The notes below the pieces were generated by a model. That model was not told the DNA's origin and searched no databases. It saw only the letters and a list, made by a program, of their open reading frames with translations. Positions 24,904 through 33,736 of a stretch of DNA of 64,000 nucleotides are shown piece after piece. Position 1 is the stretch's first letter. Every line of letters begins with the position of its first letter. Origin of the DNA: Streptomyces laurentii (GTDB taxonomy: Bacteria > Actinomycetota > Actinomycetes > Streptomycetales > Streptomycetaceae); NCBI GenBank assembly GCA_002355495.1, contig AP017424.1:1488001-1552000 (forward strand). The letters are read 5' to 3'. Both the position numbers and the translations under genes were made by a program.

Positions 24904-26355
24904 ATGAACAAGACGATCAGGCGGGCCTCGGTCTTCTCGCTGCTCCTGGTGCTGGTCCTGCTGGGCCGGGCCACCTGGGTGCAGGCGTACGAAGCTCAGG
25001 CGCTCGCACACGAGAAGAAGAACCGGCGGAACACCATCGCGCAGTACGCGCAGCCGCTCGGGAACATCGTCGTGGCCGGCTCACCGGTCACCGGCTCGAA
25101 GCGGACGACCGGCGGCGACCTCGCGTACAAGCGGGTGTACACCGACGGCGCGCTGTACGCGGCGGTCACCGGCTACAGCTCCCAGGCGTACGGGGCGACC
25201 CAGCTGGAGGGCATCTACGCCGACGTCCTCGGCGGCACCGACGACCGGCTGAAGAACCCGCTGGACGCGATCACGCGCAAGCAGACGGAGCCGGGCACCG
25301 TCGTCACCACCATCGACCCGGAGGTGCAGAAGGCCGGGTACGAGGCGCTCGGAGACAAGAAGGGCGCCGCCGTCGCCATCGACCCGAAGACGGGGCGGAT
25401 CCTCGGGATGGTGTCGACGCCGTCGTACGACCCGTCGAAGATCACCGGGGTGACGGACGGCGACGCGTGGCGGCGGCTCACCGAGGACCCGGACAAGCCG
25501 CTGGTCAACCGGGCGCTGCGGCAGCCGCTGCCGCCGGGCTCGACGTTCAAGCTGGTCGTCGCCGCGTCGGCGCTGGAGGACGGGCTGTACGGGTCCGTGG
25601 ACGAGCCGACGCGCAGCCCCAACCCGTACACGCTGCCCGGCACCCGGACCGTGCTCACCAACGAGAACCCGGCCGCGCCCTGCGCGAACGCCACGATCCG
25701 CACCGCGCTGCGCTACTCCTGCAACAACGTCTTCGCGAAGATGGCCGTCGACCTGGGCCAGGACAAGGTACGGGCGACGGCGGAGAAGTTCGGCTTCGAC
25801 GACGAGAAGCTGGACGTGCCGGTGCGGGCCTACCCGAGCGTGTACCCGACCGGCATGGACCGGGCGCAGACCGCGCTGACCGGCATCGGCCAGTTCGACG
25901 TGACGGCCACGCCGCTCCAGATGGCGATGGTGTCGGCGGCCCTGGCGAACGACGGTCTGCTGGCGGCGCCGCACATGGTCACGGAGGTCGTCGACGCCGA
26001 CGGCGACCCGCTGCGGACGTTCGAGGACGGGGACACCCGGCGGGTCGTGTCGTCCAAGACGGCCGAGCAGCTGCGCAGCGCGATGCGGACGGTGGTCGAG
26101 GAGGGCACCGGCACGAACGCGGCGATCCCCGGCGCCGAGGTCGGCGGCAAGACCGGTACGGCGCAGCACGGCGAGAACAACAGCAAGACGCCGTACGCCT
26201 GGTTCACCTCGTACGCGAAGGACCCGGGCACCGGGAAGGAGGTCGCCGTGGCGGTGATGATCGAGGACTCCGCGGCGGCGCGCTCGGAGGTCTCCGGCAA
26301 CGGGCTCGCGGCCCCGGTGGCACAGAAGATGATGCGGGCCGCACTGAAGGGCTGA
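24904..26355 (+). CDS. Class B penicillin-binding protein (PbpA/FtsI-like transpeptidase)
   Basis: The 483-residue protein has one N-terminal membrane anchor (residues about 9-28), a linker domain, and a transpeptidase domain with all three active-site motifs: PGSTFK (Ser213, Lys216), SCN (272-274) and KTGTAQ (416-421). It cross-links peptidoglycan outside the membrane. Length and layout fit the PbpA group of actinomycetes rather than the longer FtsI. It lies alone here, without the FtsW/RodA or kinase genes that surround the canonical pbpA locus, so it may be a paralogue for differentiation or stress. A hairpin terminator follows. Confidence 0.93.
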   Translation: MNKTIRRASVFSLLLVLVLLGRATWVQAYEAQALAHEKKNRRNTIAQYAQPLGNIVVAGSPVTGSKRTTGGDLAYKRVYTDGALYAAVTGYSSQAYGATQLEGIYADVLGGTDDRLKNPLDAITRKQTEPGTVVTTIDPEVQKAGYEALGDKKGAAVAIDPKTGRILGMVSTPSYDPSKITGVTDGDAWRRLTEDPDKPLVNRALRQPLPPGSTFKLVVAASALEDGLYGSVDEPTRSPNPYTLPGTRTVLTNENPAAPCANATIRTALRYSCNNVFAKMAVDLGQDKVRATAEKFGFDDEKLDVPVRAYPSVYPTGMDRAQTALTGIGQFDVTATPLQMAMVSAALANDGLLAAPHMVTEVVDADGDPLRTFEDGDTRRVVSSKTAEQLRSAMRTVVEEGTGTNAAIPGAEVGGKTGTAQHGENNSKTPYAWFTSYAKDPGTGKEVAVAVMIEDSAAARSEVSGNGLAAPVAQKMMRAALKG

Positions 26356-26384
26356 GTGCCCCGGGAGGGGTGAAGTCGCGTGAT

Positions 26385-26413
26385 ACGGGGGCCGGTTGAT
26401 CATCGGCCCCCGT
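26385..26413 (+). terminator. Hairpin after the penicillin-binding protein gene
   Basis: acgggggccg (26385-26394) is the exact reverse complement of cggcccccgt (26404-26413) with a nine-base loop containing tgatca. It lies 30 bases past the stop. Confidence 0.7.
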
Positions 26414-26487
26414 CGCACGATATGCAGGTGTCCTGATCACGCTGCCGCGCGCGCGTCGGCGCGCGCCCGCACCCCGGAGGACCTGCT

Positions 26488-26925
26488 GTGCGTCTCCCCC
26501 GTTCCCTGTCCGGCTGGACCATGGCCGTTTTCGGCGTCCTCGCGGGCGTCCTCGGCCTGGTGGGCCTGATCCAGCCGGACGTCATGATCCGGCTCATGGG
26601 GCTGGACCCCCTGCCGGAGGCGAGCCGCGCGGACGGCGACCACACCCTCCTCTTTCTGACGGCTTCCTCGATGGCGGCCCTCAATATGGGCGTCTACTAC
26701 GTGCTGGCCGCCCTCGCCGACTGGAAGCCCTTCTTCCGCTGGACGGTCCCGTTCCGGCTGCTGACCTGCACGGTGTTCACGCTCACCGTGGTCACCGGGC
26801 GGGCCCCGGCCGGGTTCCTCGGCGTGGGCCTGTGGGAGGGCGTGGGCGCCCTGGTGACGGGCGCGGCGCTGCGCGTCGAGTCGCGGCGCGCGGCCCGCGC
26901 GGACACCGCGGACACCGTCGGGTAG
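26488..26925 (+). CDS. Four-helix membrane protein of unknown function
   Basis: A 145-residue protein with four hydrophobic segments (about residues 10-30, 50-72, 84-102 and 108-126), a short N-terminal basic leader and an Arg/Asp-rich tail. GTG 26488 follows GGAGGACCTGCT at a good distance. I do not recognise a named family; small four-helix proteins like this are common in Streptomyces and often unstudied. It is convergent with the TetR gene, with three copies of gtcagggcc at 26941-26967 between them; the TetR stop codon lies inside these copies. Confidence 0.7.
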   Translation: MRLPRSLSGWTMAVFGVLAGVLGLVGLIQPDVMIRLMGLDPLPEASRADGDHTLLFLTASSMAALNMGVYYVLAALADWKPFFRWTVPFRLLTCTVFTLTVVTGRAPAGFLGVGLWEGVGALVTGAALRVESRRAARADTADTVG

Positions 26926-26959
26926 CTCCCCGTGAGGTCCGTCAGGGCCGTCAGGGCCG

Positions 26960-27583
26960 TCAGGGCTTGAGGAGCGCCTCGGCCACCGCCGCCAGATAGG
27001 CGGGGTCGGTGGGGACGGCGCCGGGCAGCGCGTGGGAGAGCTGGGCGTGGCCCAGGTAGCTCGTGTACGAGAGCAGGGCGCGGTGCCGGGCGGCCTCGGG
27101 CGGGAAGCCGAGCCGTTCGAAGAGCCGGGCGAGATAGCCGACCCGGCGCTCGGTGACACGGGCGAGCGCCGCCGCCACCTCGGGGTGGTCGCCCGCCGCG
27201 AGCAGCCGTACCTCCAGCGGGTCCTCGGCGGCGGAGGCGGTCGCGGCGCGCAGGAGGGTGGCGAGCCGGCCGGCGGGGTCGGGTTCGGCGGCTTCCATGG
27301 CCGCGATGATCCGCTCGGTGGACATCTCCTCCCAGCGGGCGAGGGCGGCGGCGACGAGCGCGTCCCGGTTGGCGAAGTGCCAGTAGAAGCTGCCCTTGGT
27401 CGTGCCGAGGCGGGTCGCGAGGGGTTCCACGGCGACACCGGCGAGCCCGCGTTCGCCGAGCGCGGCCAGGGCCGCTTCCGCCCAGTCGTCGGCGGTGAGC
27501 CGGCGGCGGGCGTGGCGTTCCCGGGCGGCCGGGGCCGCGGGCGGCGCGGGTGCGGAGGGGGCGGGTTCCGGGTGCTCGGACAT
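26960..27583 (-). CDS. TetR-family transcriptional regulator
   Basis: The 207-residue protein has a Pro/Ala-rich leader of about 30 residues, then the TetR helix-turn-helix: WAEAALAALGERGLAGVAVE, TRLGTTKGSFYWHFANRDAL and VAAALARWE. The C-terminal ligand domain is all-helical and diverged as usual. It is divergent from the SRPBCC/DUF2867-like gene with 53 bases between the starts, and two similar dyads fill that gap. Repression of itself and its neighbour is the natural reading. Confidence 0.9.
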   Translation of the reverse strand: MSEHPEPAPSAPAPPAAPAARERHARRRLTADDWAEAALAALGERGLAGVAVEPLATRLGTTKGSFYWHFANRDALVAAALARWEEMSTERIIAAMEAAEPDPAGRLATLLRAATASAAEDPLEVRLLAAGDHPEVAAALARVTERRVGYLARLFERLGFPPEAARHRALLSYTSYLGHAQLSHALPGAVPTDPAYLAAVAEALLKP

Positions 27584-27587
27584 GACA

Positions 27588-27626
27588 CCGTACGCTACCG
27601 TACGGAGAACATACGCTCCCGTATGG
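27588..27626. promoter_or_regulatory. Paired TetR operators
   Basis: Two near-identical dyads lie in tandem 22 bases apart: ccgtacgctaccgtacgg (27588-27605) and catacgctcccgtatgg (27610-27626). Each has half-sites of the ..TACG-N4-CGTA.. type. They sit exactly between the divergent tetR and SRPBCC-protein starts and are the likely binding sites for the TetR dimer pair. Confidence 0.75.
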
Positions 27627-27636
27627 AGGTGCGGTC

Positions 27637-28563
27637 ATGCCCGCTGCGCGCACGGTACGCAACACCCATCACCGGATCGTCGCGGCCCCGGCCGAGACGG
27701 TCGGAGCCCTGGTCGACCGGCTGTCCGCGCCGGACGATCCCCTCTTCCCCACGCCGGTCTGGCCGGCCATGGTGCTGGACCGCCCGCTCGCCGTCGGCGC
27801 CGACGGCGGGCACGGCTCGATCCGCTACCGGGTCACCGCCCACGAGCCCGGCCGCTCGGTCCGCTTCGACATGAACGAGGGCGGCCTGGGTTCGGGCTAT
27901 CACCGGCTCGACGTCGAACCCCTCGGCCCGGACCGCTGCCGCGTGTCCCACACCCTCGCCGTCGCCATGGACGCCCGGTCGCGCGCGCTCTTCAAGCTGG
28001 CGATCGAGCCCGTGCACGACACGATGGTCGAGGAGATCTTCGACAACGTGGAACGGGCGGCCCTCGGCGCCCTGCCCCACCGGCCGGCCCGTCGCCCGCC
28101 TCGCGCCCGGCTCGTCAACCGGCTCTTCTGGGCCCGCCCGCGGGCCGTCCCGGTCCCCGCCGCCGCCTCGCTGCTCCGTGAGGCCCTCCCGCGCCCCGAC
28201 TTCACCGACGCCTGGCATATGCCTCTGAAACCGGGTATGCCGCGCGACCCGCGGGCCTGGCGGAACGTCCTGCCGTTCCCCGTGCGCGGCACCGCCGAAC
28301 GGGAGCTGATGCTCGGTGAGGACGCCTCCCACCTGGACTTCCGGGCCTCGGTGGTGATCGACGACGAGGGCGTCACCCTGGCCACCGCCGTACGGTTCCA
28401 CCACGTCCTCGGCCGCGCCTACTTCGTCCCCGTACGCCTCGTCCATCCGCCCCTGGTGCGGCTGATCCTCCAGCGCGAACACCGCCGTCTGGCCTATGCC
28501 ACCCCGCCCGCCGGAGTTCGCAACCGGACGCCGTCCGCCCCAACGTCCGCCCCCACCGACTGA
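27637..28563 (+). CDS. SRPBCC-like / DUF2867-like protein under TetR control
   Basis: About 308 residues. The N-terminal 145 residues resemble a START/SRPBCC lipid-binding fold (IVAAPAETVGALVDRL, YRVTAHEPGRSVRFDM, VSHTLAVAMDARSRALFKL). The C-terminal part (about 175-295), with DAWHMPLKPGMPRDPRAW and RFHHVLGRAYFVPVRLVHP, resembles DUF2867, which often follows NAD-binding domains. There is no membrane segment, so it is cytoplasmic. The start is ATG 27637, with GGAGG 9 bases upstream inside the operator region. The ligand or substrate is unknown; a role in detoxifying the TetR inducer is a guess. Confidence 0.7.
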   Translation: MPAARTVRNTHHRIVAAPAETVGALVDRLSAPDDPLFPTPVWPAMVLDRPLAVGADGGHGSIRYRVTAHEPGRSVRFDMNEGGLGSGYHRLDVEPLGPDRCRVSHTLAVAMDARSRALFKLAIEPVHDTMVEEIFDNVERAALGALPHRPARRPPRARLVNRLFWARPRAVPVPAAASLLREALPRPDFTDAWHMPLKPGMPRDPRAWRNVLPFPVRGTAERELMLGEDASHLDFRASVVIDDEGVTLATAVRFHHVLGRAYFVPVRLVHPPLVRLILQREHRRLAYATPPAGVRNRTPSAPTSAPTD

Positions 28564-28646
28564 GTCCGCCCCCTGAGGCCACGGGCCGCCGAAGACCGGG
28601 CATATGACCGATCCGCGGCGGCCACCTCAGACGCCAGCCTGCGGGC

Positions 28647-29834
28647 ATGCGTGTTCCCCTCTATCTGGCCGCCGTCCTCGTGTCCGGGTTCGGGACGACG
28701 GCGCTGTGGCTGGTCTCCGGCATCTGGGTCAAGTCGCTCACCGGCTCCGACGCCTTGGCGGCCCTCACCGCCTTCGCCCTGTGGGCGCCCGCGCTCCTCG
28801 GGCCGCTGCTCGGCTCGCTCGTCGACCGGGTGCGACGGCGGCCGCTCCTGGTCGGGGTGAACCTGGCGATGGCGGCGCTGCTGCCGCTGCTGCTCGCGGT
28901 GGACGGGCCCGGCCGGGTGTGGCTGCTGTTCGCCGTCCTCCTCGTGTACGGGACCCAGGGCGCCGTCCACGAGACGGCGGAGACCGCCCTCGCGGCCGGC
29001 ACACTCGACCAGGACCGGCTCGGGGAGCTCAACGGGCTGCGGATGACGGTCAACGAGGCGATGAAGCTGCTCGCCCCGCTCGTCGCCGCGGGACTCTTCG
29101 CCCGGTACGGCGGCGGGCCCGTCGCCCTTCTCGACGCGGCCTCCTTCGCGGTGGCGGCCGGGGCGTTCGCCCTGCTGCGGGTACGGGAGGAGCGGCCCGC
29201 GCCGCGGCGGCGACCCCGGATCTCCGACGGCGCCCGGCTGCTGTGGGCGCCCCCCGAGCCGCGGCGGCTGGTCCTGGCGGGCGGCTTCACCATGCTGCTC
29301 GCGGGGCTCAACGGCGCGCTGATCTACGCGGTCGTCGACCACGTCCTCGGGCGCGCCCCCGCGTACGCCGGTGTGCTGTACGCGGTACAGGGCGCCGGGT
29401 CCGTCGTCGCCGGGCTGACGGCCGGTCCGCTGCTGCGGCGGCTGCCGGAGCGGGCGCCGGCCGTGCTCGGGCTCGGACTGTTCGCGGTGGGCGCGGCGGG
29501 GCGGGCCCTGCCGTCCGACGCCGCCGCGCTCGCCGCGAGCGCGCTCATCGGAGTGGGGCTGCCATGGGTGCTGATCTCCGCGACGACGGCGGTGCAGCGG
29601 CACGTCCCGGCCGAGGCGGTCGGCCGGGCGGCGGGGACCGCGCACACCCTGGTCTTCGCCCCGAACGCGGTGGCCCTCGCCCTGGGCGCGGGGCTGACGA
29701 CACTGGTCGACGTCCGCGTGGTGCTGCCCCTGCTCGGGATCGCGGGCCTCGCCGGTGCCGCGGTGCTCGCCCGCACGGGGCGGGGACTCCGTAACCGCCC
29801 GCGAACCCGCACGCGCCTCCGCGCGAACAGATGA
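28647..29834 (+). CDS. MFS transporter (12-helix efflux type)
   Basis: A 395-residue protein with about twelve hydrophobic segments, starting almost directly with helix 1 (LYLAAVLVSGFGTTALWLVS). The motif-A loop LVDRVRRRPLL lies between helices 2 and 3, and ETAETALAAGTLDQDRLGELNG is typical of the MFS_3/enterobactin-exporter-like group, which often carries macrolides or siderophores. The end is Arg-rich and cytoplasmic. Its ATG follows the SRPBCC gene by 83 bases; whether it shares TetR control is not clear. The substrate is unknown. Confidence 0.85.
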   Translation: MRVPLYLAAVLVSGFGTTALWLVSGIWVKSLTGSDALAALTAFALWAPALLGPLLGSLVDRVRRRPLLVGVNLAMAALLPLLLAVDGPGRVWLLFAVLLVYGTQGAVHETAETALAAGTLDQDRLGELNGLRMTVNEAMKLLAPLVAAGLFARYGGGPVALLDAASFAVAAGAFALLRVREERPAPRRRPRISDGARLLWAPPEPRRLVLAGGFTMLLAGLNGALIYAVVDHVLGRAPAYAGVLYAVQGAGSVVAGLTAGPLLRRLPERAPAVLGLGLFAVGAAGRALPSDAAALAASALIGVGLPWVLISATTAVQRHVPAEAVGRAAGTAHTLVFAPNAVALALGAGLTTLVDVRVVLPLLGIAGLAGAAVLARTGRGLRNRPRTRTRLRANR

Positions 29835-29878
29835 ATATTCGTGTGACGGGCTCGGCGCGGACCGGCAGGATGCCCGCC

Positions 29879-30118
29879 ATGCCTCAGCCTCAGGGATTCG
29901 TCCACACCCGGCGTTCGGACGGCAGCGTCGTCATCACCCATCGCGGCCGCGCCGCCGCCACGCTGCGCGGCGGGCGCGCGGCACGGTTCCTCCAGGAGGT
30001 GGAGGCCGGCGACCCGCAGCTGGTGATGGCGCGCTGGACGGGCGCGTACAAGTTCGGCAACGAACGGACCGCCAAGCAGCACCCGCGTCACCAAGGTGGC
30101 CGAACCGGGCGCGGGTAA
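29879..30118 (+). CDS. Small conserved hypothetical protein
   Basis: From ATG 29879 the product has 79 residues: a compact beta-rich N terminus (GFVHTRRSDGSVVITHRGRA), a helix (GRAARFLQEVEAG) and a Trp-containing end (ARWTGAYKFGNERTAKQHP) with a basic tail. An upstream ATG at 29831 in the same frame overlaps the MFS stop and would add 16 residues. Homologues occur widely in Streptomyces as far as I recall, but without a known role. It lies between the MFS gene and terD. Confidence 0.6.
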   Translation: MPQPQGFVHTRRSDGSVVITHRGRAAATLRGGRAARFLQEVEAGDPQLVMARWTGAYKFGNERTAKQHPRHQGGRTGRG

Positions 30119-30154
30119 GGGAACGGCAAAGGTGCCCTGTTCGTTAGCCCCGGC

Positions 30155-31390
30155 ATGACCGCTATGACCCCCGGCTCGAACATCCCTCTCACCGCCGCGC
30201 GCGTGGCGGTGGACGTCGCCGCTCCGGTGCGGCTCGACGTATCGGGCCTGCTGCTCGGTGCCAACGGCAAGGTGCGCTCCGACGACGACTTCATCTTCTA
30301 CAACCAGCCGGCCGGCCCCGGCGTCACCTACCGCTCCGGCGGCGGCACGGCGCCGGACGCGATCCTCGTGGACACCTCCGCCGTCCCGGCCGGCATCGAG
30401 AAGATCGTGGTGACCGCGAGCCCCGACGCCGCCGGCCAGACCTTCCAGGGCATCGAGCCCACCGCGACCCTGCGCAACGCCGACGACGGCAGCGTGCTCG
30501 CCACGTTCACCCCGCCCCAGCTCGCCACCGAGACCGCGCTCGTCGTCATCGAGATCTACCTGCGCAACGGGGCGTGGAAGGCCCGTGCCGTGGGCCAGGG
30601 GTACGCGAACGGGCTGGCCGGCATCGCCACCGACTTCGGCGTGAGCGTGGACGAGGAGCCCACGCCCGCCGCCGCCCCCGCGCCCGTGGCACCGCCCGCG
30701 CCGCCCGCCCCTCCGGTCGCGCCCTCGATGCCGTCGGCTCCGCCGGCCTGGCAGGCCCCGCCGGCTCCGGCCGCCCCGCCCGCCGCTCCCCCGGCCCCGC
30801 CCGCCGGCAGCGGGAAGATCAACCTCGACAAGGGCCGGGTCAGCCTCCAGAAGAACCAGACCGTGTCCCTGGTCAAGGGCGGGCGGCCGCTGCTCTCCCA
30901 GGTCAAGATGGGCCTCGGCTGGGAGCCGGCCTACCGCGGCAAGGACATCGACCTCGACGCGTCCGTGATCGCCTACGGCCCGCAGCGCAACCACGTCGAC
31001 AGCTGCTACTTCGGCAAGCTGTCCATCCTCAACGGGGCCGTCAAGCACTCCGGTGACAACCTGACCGGCGAGGGCGCGGGCGACGACGAGGTCATCGTGG
31101 TCGACCTGGGCCGGCTGCCCGCCGACACCACCGGCCTGGTCTTCACCGTGAACTCCTTCTCCGGGCAGAAGTTCACCGAGGTCGCCAAGGCGTACTGCCG
31201 GCTGATCGACGCGGCGACCGGCGAGGAGCTGGTCCGGTTCGACCTGACCACGGCGGAGCCGCAGACCGGCGTGATGATGGCCAAGCTGATCCGTCAGTTC
31301 TCCGGCGAGTGGGAGATGACGGCGATGGGCGAGTTCGTCAAGTCCCGGACCGTCCGGGGCATGGTGAAGCCCGCGGCCCAGGCACTCTGA
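30155..31390 (+). CDS. Double TerD-domain protein with a proline-rich linker
   Basis: The 411-residue protein has two TerD-type domains. The first (residues about 8-165) shows LLLGANGKVRSDDDFIFYNQ and the calcium-site-like aspartates. A Pro/Ala linker of about 50 residues (about 170-220) follows, then the second domain (about 223-411) with SLVKGGRPLLSQVKMGLGWE, DLDASVIAYG, DNLTGEGAGDDEVI and IRQFSGEWEMTAMGE. TerD proteins bind calcium and belong to the tellurite/stress-response complex; in Streptomyces they affect calcium-dependent development. No other ter gene is adjacent. A very strong hairpin follows. Confidence 0.9.
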   Translation: MTAMTPGSNIPLTAARVAVDVAAPVRLDVSGLLLGANGKVRSDDDFIFYNQPAGPGVTYRSGGGTAPDAILVDTSAVPAGIEKIVVTASPDAAGQTFQGIEPTATLRNADDGSVLATFTPPQLATETALVVIEIYLRNGAWKARAVGQGYANGLAGIATDFGVSVDEEPTPAAAPAPVAPPAPPAPPVAPSMPSAPPAWQAPPAPAAPPAAPPAPPAGSGKINLDKGRVSLQKNQTVSLVKGGRPLLSQVKMGLGWEPAYRGKDIDLDASVIAYGPQRNHVDSCYFGKLSILNGAVKHSGDNLTGEGAGDDEVIVVDLGRLPADTTGLVFTVNSFSGQKFTEVAKAYCRLIDAATGEELVRFDLTTAEPQTGVMMAKLIRQFSGEWEMTAMGEFVKSRTVRGMVKPAAQAL

Positions 31391-31400
31391 GCACGAACTC

Positions 31401-31446
31401 GTCGGCCCCCGCCGCCGCGCCCTCGGGCGCGGCGGCGGGGGCCGAC
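31401..31446. terminator. 22-bp perfect stem terminator between convergent genes
   Basis: gtcggcccccgccgccgcgc plus cc (31401-31422) is the exact reverse complement of 31425-31446, with only two unpaired bases. It sits between the terD-like stop and the stop of the acidic protein on the other strand and can end both transcripts. Confidence 0.85.
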
Positions 31447-31464
31447 AGGGTGGTCGTACGACCG

Positions 31465-32988
31465 TCAGTGGCGCGAGCGCGCCTTGAAGGCGGCCTTACG
31501 GGCCTCCTTCGCGGAGGGCTTGTCGCGGTGCAGCCGGCCCATCGCCTCCAGGACCTCGGCCGTGGACGGGTGGTCGACCCGCCACGCCTGGTCGAAGAAG
31601 CCGCCGTGGCGGCCCGTCAGACCCTCGATGAGGTCCTGGAGTTCGTCCAGCTCGCCCTCGGCGTCCAGGTGGGCGGCGATGGTGTCGATGGCCAGCCAGA
31701 AGATCATCGACTCGGGCGGCGCGGGGATGTCGGCCGCGCCGCGCTCGGCGAGCCAGACCCGGGCCAGACCGCCGAGTTCGGGGTCGTCCAGGACCTCCCG
31801 TACGACCGGCTCGGCCTCGGCGCCGACGAGGGACAGGGCCTGCTGAGCGTGCAGCCGGCGCAGCGGGGCGCCGGGCTCGCTGCCCCGGGCGGCGGCAAGC
31901 AGGTCGCGGGCCGCGGCGGGCACCTCGCGGGTGGCGAGCCAGCCGGCGATCTCGGCGCGGGCGGCCTCCTGCGGGTAGGAGACGACGCCGTCCAGCAGGG
32001 CGTCCGCGCCCTTCTCGGCGAGGTCGCCGACGGCCGGGGCGGACAGGCCGGCGTCGAGCATCCGGGCGCGGATGCCGTAGAGGCCGAGCGGGGTGAGCCG
32101 GACCATGCCGTACCGGCTGACGTCCTCCTCGTCGAGCGGCGCGGACGGCTCGCCGTCCCGCGCGCGTCCCGCGGCGTCCGCCGCGTCGTGTTCGCCTTCC
32201 TCCACCATCAGGGCCTCGTCGACGGGCTGGTACTCGACGAGACCGATGGGCTCCAGGATCCGGAACTGCTCGTCGAGCCGCATCATCGCGTCGGAGACCT
32301 GCTCCAGGACGTCGTCGGTGGGCTCGCCCATGTCGTCGGGGATCACCATCGACGCGGCGAGCGCGGGCAGCGGCACCGGGCCGTCGCCGGAGCCGCCCTC
32401 GGAGACGGTCAGCAGGTAGAGGTTGCCGAGCACGCCCTCCAGGAACTCCGCCTCGGCCTCCGGGTCCCAGTCCAGAGCCTCGAAGTCGATCTCGCCGTCC
32501 GGGCCGACCAGCGCGTCGAGGTCGTCGAGGTACGGCGCCGCGGCGTCGTCGAAGACGGTCGCGAAGCCCTCCAGCCAGACGGCGAGCACGTCCTGCGGGG
32601 TGCCGCCGGTCAGCAGGGCCAGGTTCTCGCCGACGCTGACGGTGCCCTCGGCGTCCACGGCCTCCTCGTCGCCGGCCGCGCCCTCGTCCGCGTTCCCGGC
32701 CGCGTCCTCGGGGTCGTGGATCTCGACCAGGCCCGCGTCGACGGCGACCCGCCAGGCCTCGCTCGCCTCGGCCTGACCGTCCTCGTCGTCCGCGAGACCG
32801 AGCGCCTCGGCGGCGGCGGGCAGCTGCGCGTCGACGAGTTCGCCGCCCGCGCCGACCCGGGTCTCGGGGCCGGCCCAGCGGGCGAGCCGGACGGCGCGGG
32901 TGAGGAGGGGAGCGGCCAGGGCGTCCCGGGCCAGCTCCGCGTCCGAGCGCAGCCGAACGGGGGGAAGGATCGGGTGGTCCGGTGCCAT
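31465..32988 (-). CDS. Large acidic HEAT-like hypothetical protein
   Basis: About 507 residues from ATG 32988 (AGGAG some 12 bases upstream); an upstream in-frame start at 33036 is less likely. The protein is rich in Asp, Glu, Ala and Leu, with a very acidic stretch at about residues 95-130. The C-terminal half shows short helix pairs that resemble HEAT-type repeats (AEIAGWLATREVPAAARDLL, LRRLHAQQALSLVGAEAEPV, REVLDDPELGGLARVWLAE), and it ends with a Lys/Arg-rich tail. No catalytic motif is visible. Similar long proteins occur across Streptomyces and are unnamed. It converges on the terD-like gene. Confidence 0.75.
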   Translation of the reverse strand: MAPDHPILPPVRLRSDAELARDALAAPLLTRAVRLARWAGPETRVGAGGELVDAQLPAAAEALGLADDEDGQAEASEAWRVAVDAGLVEIHDPEDAAGNADEGAAGDEEAVDAEGTVSVGENLALLTGGTPQDVLAVWLEGFATVFDDAAAPYLDDLDALVGPDGEIDFEALDWDPEAEAEFLEGVLGNLYLLTVSEGGSGDGPVPLPALAASMVIPDDMGEPTDDVLEQVSDAMMRLDEQFRILEPIGLVEYQPVDEALMVEEGEHDAADAAGRARDGEPSAPLDEEDVSRYGMVRLTPLGLYGIRARMLDAGLSAPAVGDLAEKGADALLDGVVSYPQEAARAEIAGWLATREVPAAARDLLAAARGSEPGAPLRRLHAQQALSLVGAEAEPVVREVLDDPELGGLARVWLAERGAADIPAPPESMIFWLAIDTIAAHLDAEGELDELQDLIEGLTGRHGGFFDQAWRVDHPSTAEVLEAMGRLHRDKPSAKEARKAAFKARSRH

Positions 32989-33241
32989 CGTGGGGTGTTC
33001 TCCTCGGCGGGGGGTGACGATTCGTGCTGCGAGCATCCGGCTCCAGCGCCTCTCAGCCTAGACGCATTCGGGGGACGCTCCGCCGGTTCACGGCCCCGTC
33101 AGCCTTCGTACACGCGTCGACCACCTACGAGATCTTGACAGCGGGACGCGCTCCACACGGACGCGCACGATCGCGCCGCACCATGAGGACCACGCCGCCA
33201 CTCCCGAGGGACCATGCAGACAGGCGTGCGAAACTCCGGGC

Positions 33242-33736
33242 GTGATCTTGCGCCCCGCCACCCGTGCCGACCTCCCCGCCGTCCTCGCGCTCCTCGCCGA
33301 CGAGGAGCGGGTGGTGGACCCGGCCTCGGTGACCGTCACCCCCGCCTACGAGCGGGCGTTCGCGGACATCGAGGCCGACGCCCGCAACGAGCTGCTCGTC
33401 CTCGTCGAGTCGGCGGAGCCCGGCGCGCTCGTCCTCGGCTGCCTCCAGGCCACGTACATCCCGGGCCTCGGCAAGGGCGGCGCCGAGCGGGCCCTGATCG
33501 AGGCGGTCCGGATCCGGGCCGACCGGCGCGGCGGCGGCCTCGGCCGCGCCCTGATGACGGGCGCGGCGGAGCGGGCGCACGCCCGCGGCTGCGCGCTCGT
33601 CCAGCTCACCAGCAACAAGAGCCGGACCGACGCCCACCGCTTCTACGCCTCGCTGGGCTTCGCCCGCAGCCACGACGGCTTCAAGCTCGCCCTCCGAGCC
33701 ACCCGCCGGGGGTGTGACGGATCTGATGCCGTGTGA
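33242..33736 (+). CDS. GNAT-family N-acetyltransferase
   Basis: A 164-residue single-domain protein. It starts ILRPATRADLPAVLALLA, has the acetyl-CoA binding motif RIRADRRGGGLGRALMTGAAE (Q/R-x-x-G-x-G/A type) and ends with the usual QLTSNKSRTDAHRFYASLGF. The substrate is unknown. GTG 33242 is used; the upstream 200 bases hold no other gene. It is followed by a broken lipoprotein gene. Confidence 0.9.
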   Translation: MILRPATRADLPAVLALLADEERVVDPASVTVTPAYERAFADIEADARNELLVLVESAEPGALVLGCLQATYIPGLGKGGAERALIEAVRIRADRRGGGLGRALMTGAAERAHARGCALVQLTSNKSRTDAHRFYASLGFARSHDGFKLALRATRRGCDGSDAV

